This document shows positions 42,392 to 53,101 of a stretch of DNA of 64,000 bases, in pieces. Each line of letters opens with the position of its first letter. The first letter of the stretch is position 1. The position numbers and the translations under genes are program-made. The notes beneath the pieces were generated by a model. The model searched no databases. It saw only the letters and a program-made list of their open reading frames with translations, and was not told the DNA's origin. The DNA is from Paraphaeosphaeria minitans (taxonomy: Eukaryota; Ascomycota; Dothideomycetes; Pleosporales; Didymosphaeriaceae), in NCBI GenBank assembly GCA_015832175.1, contig WJXW01000020.1, positions 186,001 to 250,000 on the forward strand. Direction: 5' to 3'.

Positions 42392-42850
42392 TTGTGTGTA
42401 CGCCATATCCACACCTACGCCCTCACATATCATCCGGAAGATGTGGACGAGAGCGATGCGCAAGCAATCGAAACAACTGCCTCGATCACACTCAGTGCCG
42501 TTGGCAGCCTCGTCAAGATTCTCGTTGAAAATTTCGCTGGGAAAAAGCGCGTGGCTTGGAACACCCAAGCACATCTACGTGGGCTCTATGACAAGGATTT
42601 CCTTTCACTCTGTTTTGAATAGCCTCGTCAAGAGAGGTGGCCTGAGAATGAGAAATTGCGTCGCATTCTCCAAACCTTTGTTTCAGAGATGAACGATTCA
42701 TTCTTTCCGATTAAGATGAAAGAGATCTATGAATACTGCTTGCTCGAGTGGAGTGAAGTGCTTCTCTCACTGGCTGAGCGGCTAGAAATTTTGCTATTGG
42801 ACCTCGACGAGGACATAGTAGATGGCTTTGTTAAACTTTCTGTCAGATAG
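42392..42850 (+). pseudogene. Unknown coding remnant with one in-frame TAG
   Basis: The frame reads YHPEDVDESDAQAIETTASI, AVGSLVKILVENFAGKKRVA and LRGLYDKDFLSLCFE, then TAG (42620-42622), and continues in the same frame with PENEKLRRILQTFVSEM, YEYCLLEWSEVLLSLAERLE and LDEDIVDGFVKLSVR to a second stop. Both halves look like ordered helical protein of one origin. I do not recognise the family and no native start is seen; the TCAA repeat sits where the N-terminus would be. Confidence 0.4.
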
Positions 42851-43671
42851 GAAACAAATGGAAACCTAAAGGAACAAAAAGTGTAAATCTAGTGAGAATT
42901 TGGCTTGCTGCAGCATAGACGCCCCGTACTCAACGCTGACGATGATCAACATGCAATGCGCCATAGCATGGCACCGGAAGTCAGCATCCCAAGACACAAT
43001 TTCGGTCTCTCGCCGGGAAGAGGATAAGGTAGACGGCTACCGTATCCACGTAAGCCCGCCGAGAGCGACAGATCCAGCATAATCCTACCTCCACGCGACC
43101 ATCACGACTCGCGCCCCGTTCGTGCCTAATTCGTGATTTGGCGCGGCTTGGGGTCTGTTTCGCCGCCCTTTCCGCGCTAGTCAGGAAACAGCCCCCAGCG
43201 CCGACTAAACAAAAGAACCCTCGAGAAGCCGAAACACAATCTCCAACAGCATCACCAGCACCACCGCCTGAGCTCGAACAGCACGACATCCCATGCCGAA
43301 GCGCAAGCGCACTCTATCTGAGGCGCGTTGCCTCCCGGTACTGTCACCCACTCCAATCACCGCAACCAACCTCGTACGCTAGCAAGTGTCGCAGTCCCAG
43401 CTAGCCATGCCTCCCCAGCTCCCGGTCGCCAAGTCGCAGTACCACAACGCTGGATGCGTGCGAAAAGCTCCAATGCAACCGCATTCATATCGAGACAGAA
43501 CGTGCCCTCCCTGAAAGCTTCCAGCGCCCTATCGACAACCTCGCGCATGCTCAACGCGACTGATCTCTAGCCCCGTCGCCCAACGCAAAACGCATCGTCC
43601 TACGCCGCAGGATCGCCGCCTAGCAAAACGAAGCCACGGCGATCAGGCGCTTCACAACATATCTGCTATCT
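42851..43671. other. Intergenic or decayed 5' part of next remnant
   Basis: Proline-rich frames at 43138-43404 and 43328-43570 could be remnants of a low-complexity N-terminus, but the phase changes repeatedly. Confidence 0.35.
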
Positions 43672-44231
43672 TTGGGAGAGGCAGATCTGGACGACCGAAT
43701 CAAAGCGATACCATTTTTCACCAACAAAGCCGAGCTTTTTCTCAGCCGCTACATTGTGCCCGAAGCACCCGACGTACAGACAAAGAATACATGGAAGGCG
43801 CTATCTCAGTTAAAACCAGATAGTTGCATTGGATATGTGTCGAGACGCGACGCCTCGGCCACTAGTGTCGATGCAGCGACTACGTGCGAGGAGGAAAGCA
43901 TCCTAACGATCTCGTTCTCACAAGGGCCCTCTACATGCCTTACCTCACAGCTCAATGGAAGGTGCTAGGTGAAGCAGAAGGTTGATATGCGGCGCAGAAT
44001 CAGGCCGTCTGCGATGGATCCGTCATCGTCAATACACTGCACGATCTCTACAGTGCAGCCTACGGGAACACGCTGTCCTTCATCGAGACTTGCCACTTCT
44101 CCTTCGTGTGCGATATGCAGTATTTCGAGGTCTGGGCATACTGGCACGAGAGTATGGAGCACTACATAGAGCAGGTGCGACGTAGAGCTTGCCTAGACGT
44201 TCGAATAGTGATACAGAACATCGACTGTTAA
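43672..44231 (+). pseudogene. Decayed fungal hypothetical (LTAQWK-type family)
   Basis: The first frame reads RIKAIPFFTNKAELFLSRY. A shift near 43935 leads to PYLTAQWKVLGEAEG, a TGA, then in the same frame QAVCDGSVIVNTLHDLYSAA and TCHFSFVCDMQYFEVWAYWH. This block recurs in fungal hypothetical proteins (possibly the DUF7924 group, from memory). One frameshift and one stop indicate a pseudogene. Function unknown. Confidence 0.45.
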
Positions 44232-44955
44232 GCTATTAACAAGCGACTTGCCTCGGTTCGAAGCGCCCTGCAGCCTTTCGCTGCCGGCAACAAGATTAAT
44301 CCTCGTTGCCCTCCTCTTCTAGAATCTATACCAGATGCCACTCCGTCTTTGCCGTCGTAGTCATCGGCATGCATCGCGCTCGACCTACCTCCCACTCCCT
44401 TATATGTGGCTTTAAAGCCTACCAAGAAGCAACCACGCTTAGAAAGGTTCGGCGAATAAAAGAGGCCATGACACACCGGAGTCCACACTGAAGCTGGCGC
44501 AGCGCTAAACCACGTCACATGTTGACTGCCTGCCATAATCTCTGGAGGAATATGCTCGTCTGAATTTGAGACATCGGGGATTAAGAGTAGTCACTTTGCC
44601 GTCACCCTCACGGCACAGCCTCCAACTGCAGTATACGAGAGACGAGCTTGCAGATTTGGTGTCCTTTACAGATACAAACTTCAAAATCAATTGAGACTAA
44701 GAACGATTGTAAGAACCGGTCACCTTCCTACTCATCGCCAAGGACATAGCCAGAAGCCAAGAAAAACAGTTGGTACTGGTACGATCGTGTCAAACGATTT
44801 GTGCCATATGCTCAACAAGTGGTACATGGTGCAATGTTGAAGCTCCAACTGGGTAGAAATGCTCTTGCCAGATCTTGGTTCTTCTGAACATGTAATGGCT
44901 GGAACCCCTTAGACCTTGTAAGTGTGTGAATAGCGGTCGGTAATAACATACCTCA
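44232..44955. other. Intergenic, no gene seen
   Basis: No coding block recognised on either strand. Confidence 0.45.
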
Positions 44956-45222
44956 CTAGGCGGTCGAGAGATGCTGGCCATAGCAGCCATTGCAGCATAG
45001 ACTGTCCCACACGCCACTTTGTGTGGCCATAAGCTTTGCTCTCTTCTGCCTTTTACAACATACACACGAAAACTCAGTAGCTGAGGCGAGCCGATGGAGT
45101 GTCCAGCCACCTCGCGTATCGTAAGTCTTCACTACTTTTCTTAGGAGTGCAGGTTCACCGTTCTGCTGAGCTTGCTGCGAATCAGCAGTTGGTCCGACTT
45201 CTTGATGGCTTTCAGAATCCAT
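44956..45222 (-). CDS. Small cysteine-pair protein, 88 residues
   Basis: ATG at 45222 opens a Ser/Gln-rich N-terminus (MDSESHQEVGPTADSQQ), then LRKVVKTYDTRGGWTLHRL, and a C-terminal EFSCVCCKRQKRAKLMA with SLCCNGCYGQHL: two CxxC pairs spaced about 20 residues, as in a small zinc ribbon. Similar short proteins occur in other fungi as far as I recall. Function unknown. An earlier in-frame Met at 45306 is possible but the preceding residues look non-conserved. Confidence 0.55.
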   Translation of the reverse strand: MDSESHQEVGPTADSQQAQQNGEPALLRKVVKTYDTRGGWTLHRLASATEFSCVCCKRQKRAKLMATQSGVWDSLCCNGCYGQHLSTA

Positions 45223-45448
45223 TCCCTCTGCACTGTACGGTGTGATAGATCCGTAGAAGATAAAGGCGCTGTGATATGGAGATGGGTGACATAGACTGGT
45301 CAGCACGACTAACTAAATAGCATCAAACAACTTGTTCATGCAGGTTATCTGATGAGCTTACTGTCCTTTGCATGAGAAGCAGCTTTGTGCACATTCCAAT
45401 CAGACGGATCGAATACCCCAATTTGATGCGCAAGGGCGTTGTCAATAC

Positions 45449-45468
45449 ACACACACACACACACACAA
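45449..45468. repeat. (CA)n microsatellite, about 10 units
   Basis: acacacacacacacacaca run directly before the first LINE's 3' side. Confidence 0.9.
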
Positions 45469-45832
45469 TTTATTTACGCCCGGCGGCCGAGCCGAAAGGG
45501 CTACTAACACTGGTCTGATACTACGCTGCTTATGCTACATCGCGGCCTCACTAGCCCCTGTGTCTTCTTTGACTCGCTTCTCCATGCCACTTGTTGTTCA
45601 AGTTAAAGCCCTTGCTCCATATCTAGGTCGCTTGTTCTCTATCTGCTGTCTCTCATCAAGCGCTCGTAGGTTAGTACTGTTGGTGGCAGACTGGCTCAGA
45701 GTCGGCATCTCCAAGAGACTCTCCAAGTGTTCAGCGTCCTATCTTCGGCGGCTGAAGCGCTCTCTGCTCCATGTTGTACAAGTTTTTTGATGAGTTTGTG
45801 TTAGTAGGTGAAATTTATCCGGTTGTCAGATG

Positions 45833-47621
45833 TTAGTTTGTGTCCAATCTTCCTGTCGCTAGTGCGAATCGAATCGTCGCTCGCACTGCGTCCATGTCTG
45901 GCGCCCACTTCGTGTCGTCTGTCGCTGCTTTACCGCCCAGGTAGAGCGACATGTTTCCTCTGCCTGTATGCGTGCACTGCAGCATCTCTGTTCGCTGTGC
46001 TGTCCACCGTCTGCATCGAAACAAGAAGTGCTCCACTGTCTCTGCCGCCTGTCCGCATTCACACTGGTCTGTGTCGCAAGCTTTGATCCGGTGTAGATAC
46101 GTGTTCAGCTGTGCCATGCCTGTTCTGAGCTGTGCGAGCACGCTGCTCTCTTTCCGCGATAGCTGGTCGTAAAGTTGTCGTGTGTGCTTTCCTGGCAGTG
46201 CCGCGTCGAGTCGCTTAGAGAAATTTCCTACTTTTTCTGGCACCTTCTTAGCGTTGCCTTGCTTACGTGCAATGTTGTGGGTAGTCGATCGCATCCTAGG
46301 AAGCTGTGTCTGCGGCGTGGCGTTTGGTCTCGTTGACGTCTTTGCCTCCTGCTTGGCGAGGCGTGCGAGCTCGCAGTCTTCGCTTGCAGGCAACCACAGC
46401 GCTGTCACCGTGTTGCCGTCCCTTCTCAATGTCTGCACGGTCTTGTAGAACTGGCTGATGTGACTTTGACCCGACTGCTGCCGAGGTCTTCTCAGCGTGA
46501 GCACAGCCGCTTTGTTCCTTGTTGTTAGTGCGATGTTGCGAAACCTGACCTTTGGTAGTCCACTCAGCGCCTCGGCCATTGCCGCCAGCTCTGCCGAATA
46601 CGGGTTCTGCTCCTCTCTCTTGCCTAGCGTAGTAGAGAACGACCGCGTTCCGTTGTTCTGTATCCTGACCGCACCTCCCATTCCGACTACTCCGTTGCGC
46701 GACGAACTGCTCACCGCAATGCGTACCGCCCAATTCGCCTCGAGCCTCCGCGCCGCATCCTCAGTCACCGCCTGCACTCTCTTTTCCCATGGCGCCAAGA
46801 CGCATGGCCGGATGGTTTCCATCTGCTCCATCTCTATGTCCTTGAGCGTTTCTGCCACCTGATAGAGCGGCGAGCGGTACTGTCTCCTGAACTTGCGCAT
46901 GCGCGACGTGTTTCTTCGCAGCGGGTTGGTCTCAGGCAACGCGTGGATGTCAGTCCACAGCTTGACTGCTCGCTTCCAAAATCGCTCTTGCGCGCTCGGG
47001 ATGTGCGCTTCTGCCTCTGCCACCCATGTCGCTACCGTAGCGAACGTGCCCACGATCGCCCGTGCTCCTATCCTCTGCACCCTGTTGATGGGTCTTGCGA
47101 TTTTGTCCTTGCAGGCATGCATCCACACGTTTGACGCGTAGTCTACCGTCGGTGCGACCGTCGCCGTGAACAGCTGCCGTGCCACCGTGGGCGAGAGCCC
47201 TCTCAGCCTCCTGAGCTCCAGTGCTGCTTCCAGCCCCTTTGCGGCTGCTCTCGCGATGTGCTTGTGGTACTTGAGCCCGGCGTCCATGAGCACGCCGAGT
47301 ATCTTGACGTGGTCTTTGGGCAGCACACTCTGCCCCTTGATGACGAAGGGGTCTGCGGCGCTCTTGTATGCTTTGCGAGTGAAGTGAATAACGGCCGTCT
47401 TCTCTGCTTCGAACGTCGCCCCGCTTCTGCGTTCCCATTCTAGCGCGTCTCTGATGATGGTCTCGATTCCTTCCCTGTTGCTTTGCGCCGTAGGTCCCGT
47501 GACCCATGCGGTGAAGTCATCGACGAAAGCGATCGCGCCTCCGTAGGTATCGATGCGTCGTTGCACTAGATCAGCATTGAAGAAGAGGAACAGGATCGGA
47601 CTCAGTGGAGACCCTTGAGTT
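45833..47621 (-). mobile_element. Tad1-type LINE, ORF2 3' half, 5'-truncated
   Basis: The minus frame starts inside RT at QGSPLSPILFLFFNADLV and proceeds through AIAFVDDFTAWV (catalytic FVDD), the thumb region, an RNase H-like segment, QLRTGMAQLNTYLHRI and a CECGQAAETVEHFLFRC zinc motif to a stop at 45833. About 590 codons are uninterrupted. In the RNase H segment the usual first Asp site (compare IFVDASVRN in the facing copy) reads IAVSSSSRNG, so the enzyme is probably inactive there. Endonuclease, ORF1 and the N-terminal RT are absent. Confidence 0.88.
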
Positions 47622-47782
47622 GAAAATGTGATTCTTCAAGTGTGCCAATTGACCTATAGTCATCTGAGTACTTATATACAAGTGGGCTGTATCTGCCTAC
47701 GAAGGCAGACAAGCCACAGACTCCATCGTGGCGTGTTTGCCTATAGGCATATACGCCACCTCGTTACATGCTGTTCAGAAAC
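47622..47782. other. Spacer between head-to-head LINEs, imperfect hairpin
   Basis: 160 bp holding inverted arms tgcctacgaaggcagacaagccac (47692-47716) and gtggcgtgtttgcctataggca (about 47731-47752). Unrelated to LINE coding sequence. Confidence 0.6.
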
Positions 47783-49710
47783 AACTCAAGGGTCGGCGCT
47801 CGCCCCGATCCTGTTCCTCTTTTTCAACGCGGACCTGGTGCAGAGCGCGCCTAAGAATGGCAGTTCGATGGCCTTCGTCGACGACTACTCGGCGTGGGTG
47901 ATGGGCCCGTCAGCGGATGGCAATACGCGCACTATCCAAAACGAGGTGGTGCCGTTGTTAGAGAAGCGGGAGCGTACCAGTGGAGCGGTATTCGACGCAA
48001 AGAAGACATCGTTTATCCATCTCACCAGATACAAAGGCGCAGCCAGGGAAAGCACAACAGCGCTGCGATTCAAAGAGAAGGAGATCCTACCATCAAACGA
48101 GGTTAAAATCCTAAAAGTGACGCTCGACAAGGAGCTCAGGCTCAAGACGCACCTGGCGAACAAGGCTGGCAAAGCAACGCAGGTGGCGATGGCGCTGCGC
48201 CGACTGAAAGGACTCCGACCCAAGACAGTCAAGCAGCTGGCGAGGAGCGCGGTGCTACCGGTGGGGGACTATGCATCGCCCGTATGGTACCCGATCGCGA
48301 CGCATGAGATGAAGCAGCTCTTCATGCAGGCGCAGAGGATCATGGTGCAAGCGGTCATTAGGGCATTCCGCACGGTCGCGGGCGCGATTGCGGAGGTGGA
48401 AGCAGGTCTGGTCCCCATGGAGCAGAGACTGCGCAATCAGACGATCGCGTTCTGTGTGTCACTCCACAAGCTCGGCCAGTCGCATCCCCACTGGATGCTC
48501 AAGCGACAGCGGCTCTGCACGAAGCACCGATCGCCGCTGATGCGGACAGCAGAGATGTGCGAGGAGATCCACATGGATGATGTGATGGAGGTCAAGCCGT
48601 ATGCGTGCCCGCCGTGGGTAGGCAGGCCCGAGGTGTTAACTTGCGAGGGCGAAGAACAGGCGCGAGACATCATCGACGAATACAGACAAGGACAGATGGA
48701 CATCTTCGTAGACGCATCGGTGCGGAACGACGAGCGGAGATTAGGATATATGCGACGCCGTCTGGGGCATCCATCTCAAGGACGGTGGCCAGCTCGGACC
48801 AGGCGGACGCGCATCTCACGGAGCTATCGGCGATCAGCGAGGCGGCCAACTGCCGTGGAACCCACGGTGCACTGCGAGGGACCAAGCAGGGTCACCGGTG
48901 CCGGCGTCCCGCATACGAATCTTCTCGGATGCGCAGTCGGCGCTGCTGTCGGTGCAGAGCTGGAGGGCAAGTGCGTGCCAGGAAGTGGTGGGCGAGATCA
49001 TGAAGAAGCTCCGCATGAGCAACATCACGCTGTACTGGGTGCCTAGCCACCAAGGGATTGAAGGTAACGAAAAGGCCAACCGGCTTGCCAAAAATGCAAC
49101 GAGAAGCGAGAGCGAGGAAGCGCCGCAACGAGAAGGCCGTCCGTGGTATTTGATAAAGCAAGCGCTGAAGAAAGCAAACATCACAACAGGACCGCTTCTG
49201 GCGGGACGAGCTGATGTAGGCAAGTTCACGAGGAAGATTGACGCGGCGCTCCACCTTGGCAAGGTGGCAGCCCTGTACCAGCAACTGAACAGCGGCGAGG
49301 CTGCGATCCTTGCGTAGCTCCGGACGGGCATGACGAGTCTCAACATCTATCTGTACAAGATCAAGGCAGCAGAGACAGCAGAGTGCGAGTGCGGGCTGAT
49401 TGAATCCATCCCGCACTTTCTCTTCTGTTGCAGGAAGTGGGCAGAGCAGAGACGGAGGCCACAGCTGGAGCATGGAGAGCGATTCGGGGACCTTTCGTAC
49501 GCGCTTGGAGATATCTCAAGCCAAAAGGAAGGGGGCGAGAGCATCGTCGGACCAATGCAGCGAGGGAAACCAGACACTGAGGTGGTGCGAGCCACGATCC
49601 AATTCGCGATGGAGACAAGACGTCTACAGGCTGTCAGCCAAGACACAGCAAGCATCGAAGAAGACAACAACGAGCGACAACGGCTACGAATTCCTACGCC
49701 CACGCTTTAA
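47783..49710 (+). mobile_element. Tad1-type LINE, ORF2 3' half, decayed
   Basis: Starts at QGSALAPILFLFFNADLV, the same RT motif where the facing copy starts. It has MAFVDDYSAWVMGP, then IFVDASVRN of RNase H, two frame changes near 48745 and 48890, IRIFSDAQSALLSVQSW and YWVPSHQGIEGNEKANRLA, an in-frame TAG at 49315-49317 where the facing copy has CAG, and a terminal CECGLIESIPHFLFCC motif ending at 49710. CAG to TAG fits RIP. Confidence 0.86.
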
Positions 49711-50029
49711 CTAAGTAGAACTTAGTTGGCAGCGAGCCACTACCTACCAGCCTCCGCCAGCGCGCTGCCGATTAACAGGCGCACGACGCCGGAATTGCCC
49801 TGCGGATGAGGGATCCAGAAAACAAACTGGTTCACTGTCAACTTCCAACTACATACAGCATTTGGTAGCGTATCACTTTTCCTTTCTTTCCTATGTTGAG
49901 CATGGCGTTAGATATACGATCAGCAGGTCTCATGGTTGGCTTCTGAAATGGGGCAGGTGGATGATAACAGAATGTACATAGTTGGCGCATCGTAACGGCC
50001 AATACCCACAGGGTGCATGGCCATAATAG

Positions 50030-50083
<54 letters not shown>

Positions 50084-50265
50084 CTCAGCTGTGATGAAGA
50101 AGTATCTACTTCGACCTTTGTAAATCACGTGGCCATACTAATGGCGCTTAACTGGATACGTAAAGTGGGGTACCAAGACTTTCGCCCACAACTAGAATTA
50201 ATGCGTTGCAGTCGCAACTCTGCCCATGTCTCTCTCACTTCTTCCTACCCATTGCTAGCTTCTAA
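49711..50265. other. Intergenic with long CA microsatellite
   Basis: Only the repeat below is notable. Confidence 0.5.
50032..50080. repeat. (CA)n microsatellite, about 24 units
   Basis: Pure acacac run of nearly 50 bp; likely length-polymorphic. Confidence 0.95.
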
Positions 50266-50502
50266 ATGGCAACCCCAACCCCCCTCCAACCAAAAGACAA
50301 ATCTGACTCAAAATGGCTCCGCGATGCTGGCTACTCCGGCGGCATGCCACAATTTATGATCTCCTACGGCCTGAAATTCCCCGATGACATCGATGAGGCT
50401 AGGGAGCTTATTGATAGACTTCGGGAGGATGACCAAGAGGAATGGGTAGCTGCTAATGTAGACACAAGTAACAAAACTAGCCCAATAGTACTACAAGTCT
50501 AG
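50266..50502 (+). CDS. Small hypothetical protein, 78 residues
   Basis: ATG at 50266. The core KWLRDAGYSGGMPQFMISYG followed by LKFPDDIDEARELIDRLRED resembles short uncharacterised proteins repeated in fungal genomes (from memory). It is complete, without introns. It sits directly upstream of a Copia remnant, so it could also be carried by repeats. Function unknown. Confidence 0.5.
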   Translation: MATPTPLQPKDKSDSKWLRDAGYSGGMPQFMISYGLKFPDDIDEARELIDRLREDDQEEWVAANVDTSNKTSPIVLQV

Positions 50503-50534
50503 CTGCTAATTACATTAATATAGAGAAAAAAAGG

Positions 50535-50729
50535 ACGGATCCAAAACTTGTTGAAGCAGCGATGTCATGGCATCTAAAGCTTGGACACGCTAATTATTAT
50601 GCCGTAAAGCTTGCGCCACGCGCCACGACTGGTATGGGTGTCGATTTTTCGGAGCTGAATATCGAGGATATGCCTCCTTGTTCCACTTGTGCGATGATGG
50701 GACTAGATCCATTCGATGAGAACAGCTAG
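50535..50729 (+). mobile_element. Copia Pol remnant (GAG-pre-integrase domain)
   Basis: 65 codons read AAMSWHLKLGHANYYAV and MPPCSTCAMMGLDPF, the H...H...CxxC pattern of the domain before Copia integrase. Different from the full-length Copia at 15.6 kb. Nothing of integrase or RT follows. Confidence 0.65.
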
Positions 50730-50855
50730 AGAAGCTTTTTAGGCGGTGATTACGTAGCTAGATACTGCAACAGCACTTGTTAATGGAAGACAAGAGAGAT
50801 GCTAGTTATAGTGTAGTAGTAAGCCAATTCGTTTTGTCTGGGCAAATCTGTTGCC

Positions 50856-51561
50856 CTAGTTTAGACTTTCGGTATAGTCGTCGCTAGATTTACCTTGAAC
50901 GCAGCTGCAGCATAATTCTAACTTAACGTTACGCCGGGCACCTCGGTAAGCGAAATCTCGAACATAGTGTTCAGGCGGCAGGCCCAAGCTATTCATGGCC
51001 CCAGCACTGCCATAGAACAAATCCGCGTTCACTCTATCGTCAGGCCGGGCCTTTACAAGCTGGCCGTCACTTAAAACTACCTCATTTTCTTGTACGTTGC
51101 AGTCAAAGGTACCGTACAGAAACGACGACAGCCCGTTCGTTATCGCAGCAAACGCATCTGCTGCAGTCATGGTTCTGGCCTTACCGACTACGCACGGAAG
51201 AAATCCAAGGCACAATGTGGCTTGTACAAGTACTTCCATAGTCACCTTGGGCTCGACCTTGGCAGTGAAGGAACGGAGGTCTATTTCAATGATATGATCA
51301 AAGCCCCGGGATCTCGTATGGAGCATCGAAAGGCACCTTCAGGCTACGTTCGGAATGACACTCTGACATAGTCTTGCAAACGTGATCTACCCGGCGATCA
51401 TGATCTTCTTTTGACGTGAAGTTGCGTTGGAAGAACCGAGTGAGCGAAGCCTGATCAGTGTGGTTCAGTCGTTGCGTGGCACATTGCGAAGGATCTACGG
51501 GTGATTGCGAAGCGAGCATCGTTGTCTCAACGGCGATTTGGAACGTGTATTGGCTCGGCAC
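50856..51561 (-). pseudogene. FAD-linked oxidoreductase (Delta24-sterol-reductase-like) N-terminal fragment
   Basis: One frame gives DHIIEIDLRSFTAKVEPKVT, MEVLVQATLCLGFLPCVVG and DAFAAITNGLSSFLYGTFDC, the FAD_binding_4 pattern of DIMINUTO/DHCR24-like proteins. The preceding part (RFFQRNFTSKEDHDRRVDHV) is in another frame with a shift near 51300. The glycine-rich FAD loop appears degraded. The C-terminal substrate domain is missing. Called a pseudogene. Confidence 0.55.
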
Positions 51562-51788
51562 TCTGCAGCATCAATGCCGCGGCGATGAACAATAGCTTTT
51601 ATACCTAGTTGTTACTAACGAGATAAAAATATTCACACTATTTTAGTGTATTCGTGCCTTTAAATTTGACAAGCGAGAACATGACAATCCACTAGAGACA
51701 CGCACCGCCTCCTCGCGAGTCGCCCACAGCATGGATACATTGCCTCTGGATCAACGCGTTGCAGCGCCCTGAGCGCACAACCCACACC

Positions 51789-52142
51789 CTACCACTCGTC
51801 TGTGTACAGGTACCCATGACACCGAGGTGTCCTCGCTGCCCTCCTCCAATCGATCGACACGCAGATTATATCGTCTGAGTCGTCGGACTCAAAGTCGTAC
51901 CCTGAATCCTCTGAACACTCGTCTAGACTACCGTCGTCTTCGTCATTTGCAGACCAGGCTCTCTTCAACGCGCCATGTGGAAGCATCAGTTCATCTTGAA
52001 CAAATGTGTAGTTTGCATGAGTTATAGTGCTCAACTTCTTTAGTAAGAGACGCAGGCGATACGGTGTGGCAGAGTCGATGATATCATGTAAATTTTGGAT
52101 CTCTCTGGGCGAGCGTTGGAGAGGCGGGCTTGCAGGCGGCAT
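51789..52142 (-). CDS. Hypothetical acidic protein, 117 residues
   Basis: ATG at 52142. N-terminal helices (REIQNLHDIIDSATPYRLRL, then LKKLSTITHANYTFVQDELM) resemble the start of short fungal hypothetical proteins. Residues 65-90 are strongly acidic (DEDDGSLDECSEDSGYDFES). The C-terminus may be truncated or read into a different frame. Function unknown. Confidence 0.45.
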   Translation of the reverse strand: MPPASPPLQRSPREIQNLHDIIDSATPYRLRLLLKKLSTITHANYTFVQDELMLPHGALKRAWSANDEDDGSLDECSEDSGYDFESDDSDDIICVSIDWRRAARTPRCHGYLYTDEW

Positions 52143-53101
52143 TCTTTCGACTGCCTTGGAAGAGACTTGTTATGTCAAGGCAAGCCTTGAAGCCGCTGGA
52201 GGAGTGGTCAAAGGGAAATAATTAAGAGCTGTGACACCGACGCGTTGGGTTTTGTGCGCGAGGTTGCGTTGCCTTCACATTAGCCCTTAGGCGCCAGGCT
52301 GAGTCGAACATGAAGGAGGGATTCGTACAAAGGGCCCTTGGGCGCTTACAGTCATATCGTAATTTTTGCGAGTCGTACAGACGGCAGTGATGAAATTGAC
52401 AGAGGGGTGGTGTTTCTTCGCTTAACGTTATCTAGATGATGCTGACAGCGTCATTCTCAGCATGGCATGGATTTCCACAGCACAATCTGACGCTTACTGT
52501 CATACAGTACTTGGCGGAATTCCACTGTTGTGGAATTCGCGACGATGGAATTCCACGGGAATTCGGCATGACAGTAAGCGTCAGGTTGCGCTATGAATCC
52601 CACGCTAAGGATGACCATCAGTATGGTGCTTCTCGAAATACTGGGTACACCTGCATTAGGATAAGATTAACGTCCACAAAAGCAATACTCTACGAGATCT
52701 GCTCTAAATTTAACAAGAATGTCTGCAAGCGTACCCTCTATAACGCTAAGCTTTTGCAAATAAAAAAAGACCTGTTTTAGAACGATAGGTTGCAAGGAGA
52801 CAGGAGTAGATACGATAAGTTTGATGAGGGCGCTAAAGTTTAGCGTCTTGGCAGCTCTACGCGGGCATGACAGAAACTACACCTAACCCTGAGACAACTA
52901 AGCTGAATCCAGGTGTTCACAGTATTTCGAGAAACACCCATAACGTAATCAACCATCAAGTGCACGCCCCACCGAGTGCACGAGCTTGGCAGGATGCCAC
53001 CCAAAAACACGAGGTTTTTGAGCCACGTACGATAGCTATTGTCACAGGATTTTTTGGTGTTGAGTTTCTAATGTATTGAACAGTAGATTCTGAATTTTTG
53101 A
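52143..53101. other. Intergenic with fold-back repeat
   Basis: Besides the inverted repeat at 52441-52627, a 70-codon plus frame at 52867-53079 lacks motifs and is not called. Confidence 0.45.
52441..52627. repeat. Fold-back/MITE-like inverted repeat with nested palindromes
   Basis: The core arms CTGACGCTTACTGTCAT (52487-52503) and ATGACAGTAAGCGTCAG (52568-52584) are exact inverses of 17 bp. Imperfect pairing extends outward to about 60 bp each side. The 64-bp centre holds repeated GGAATTCC half-palindromes. Confidence 0.8.

Noticed and set aside
45449..50080. CA repeats as possible CRISPR or regulatory arrays
   Set aside because: Simple dinucleotide microsatellites without spacers; the organism is a fungus.
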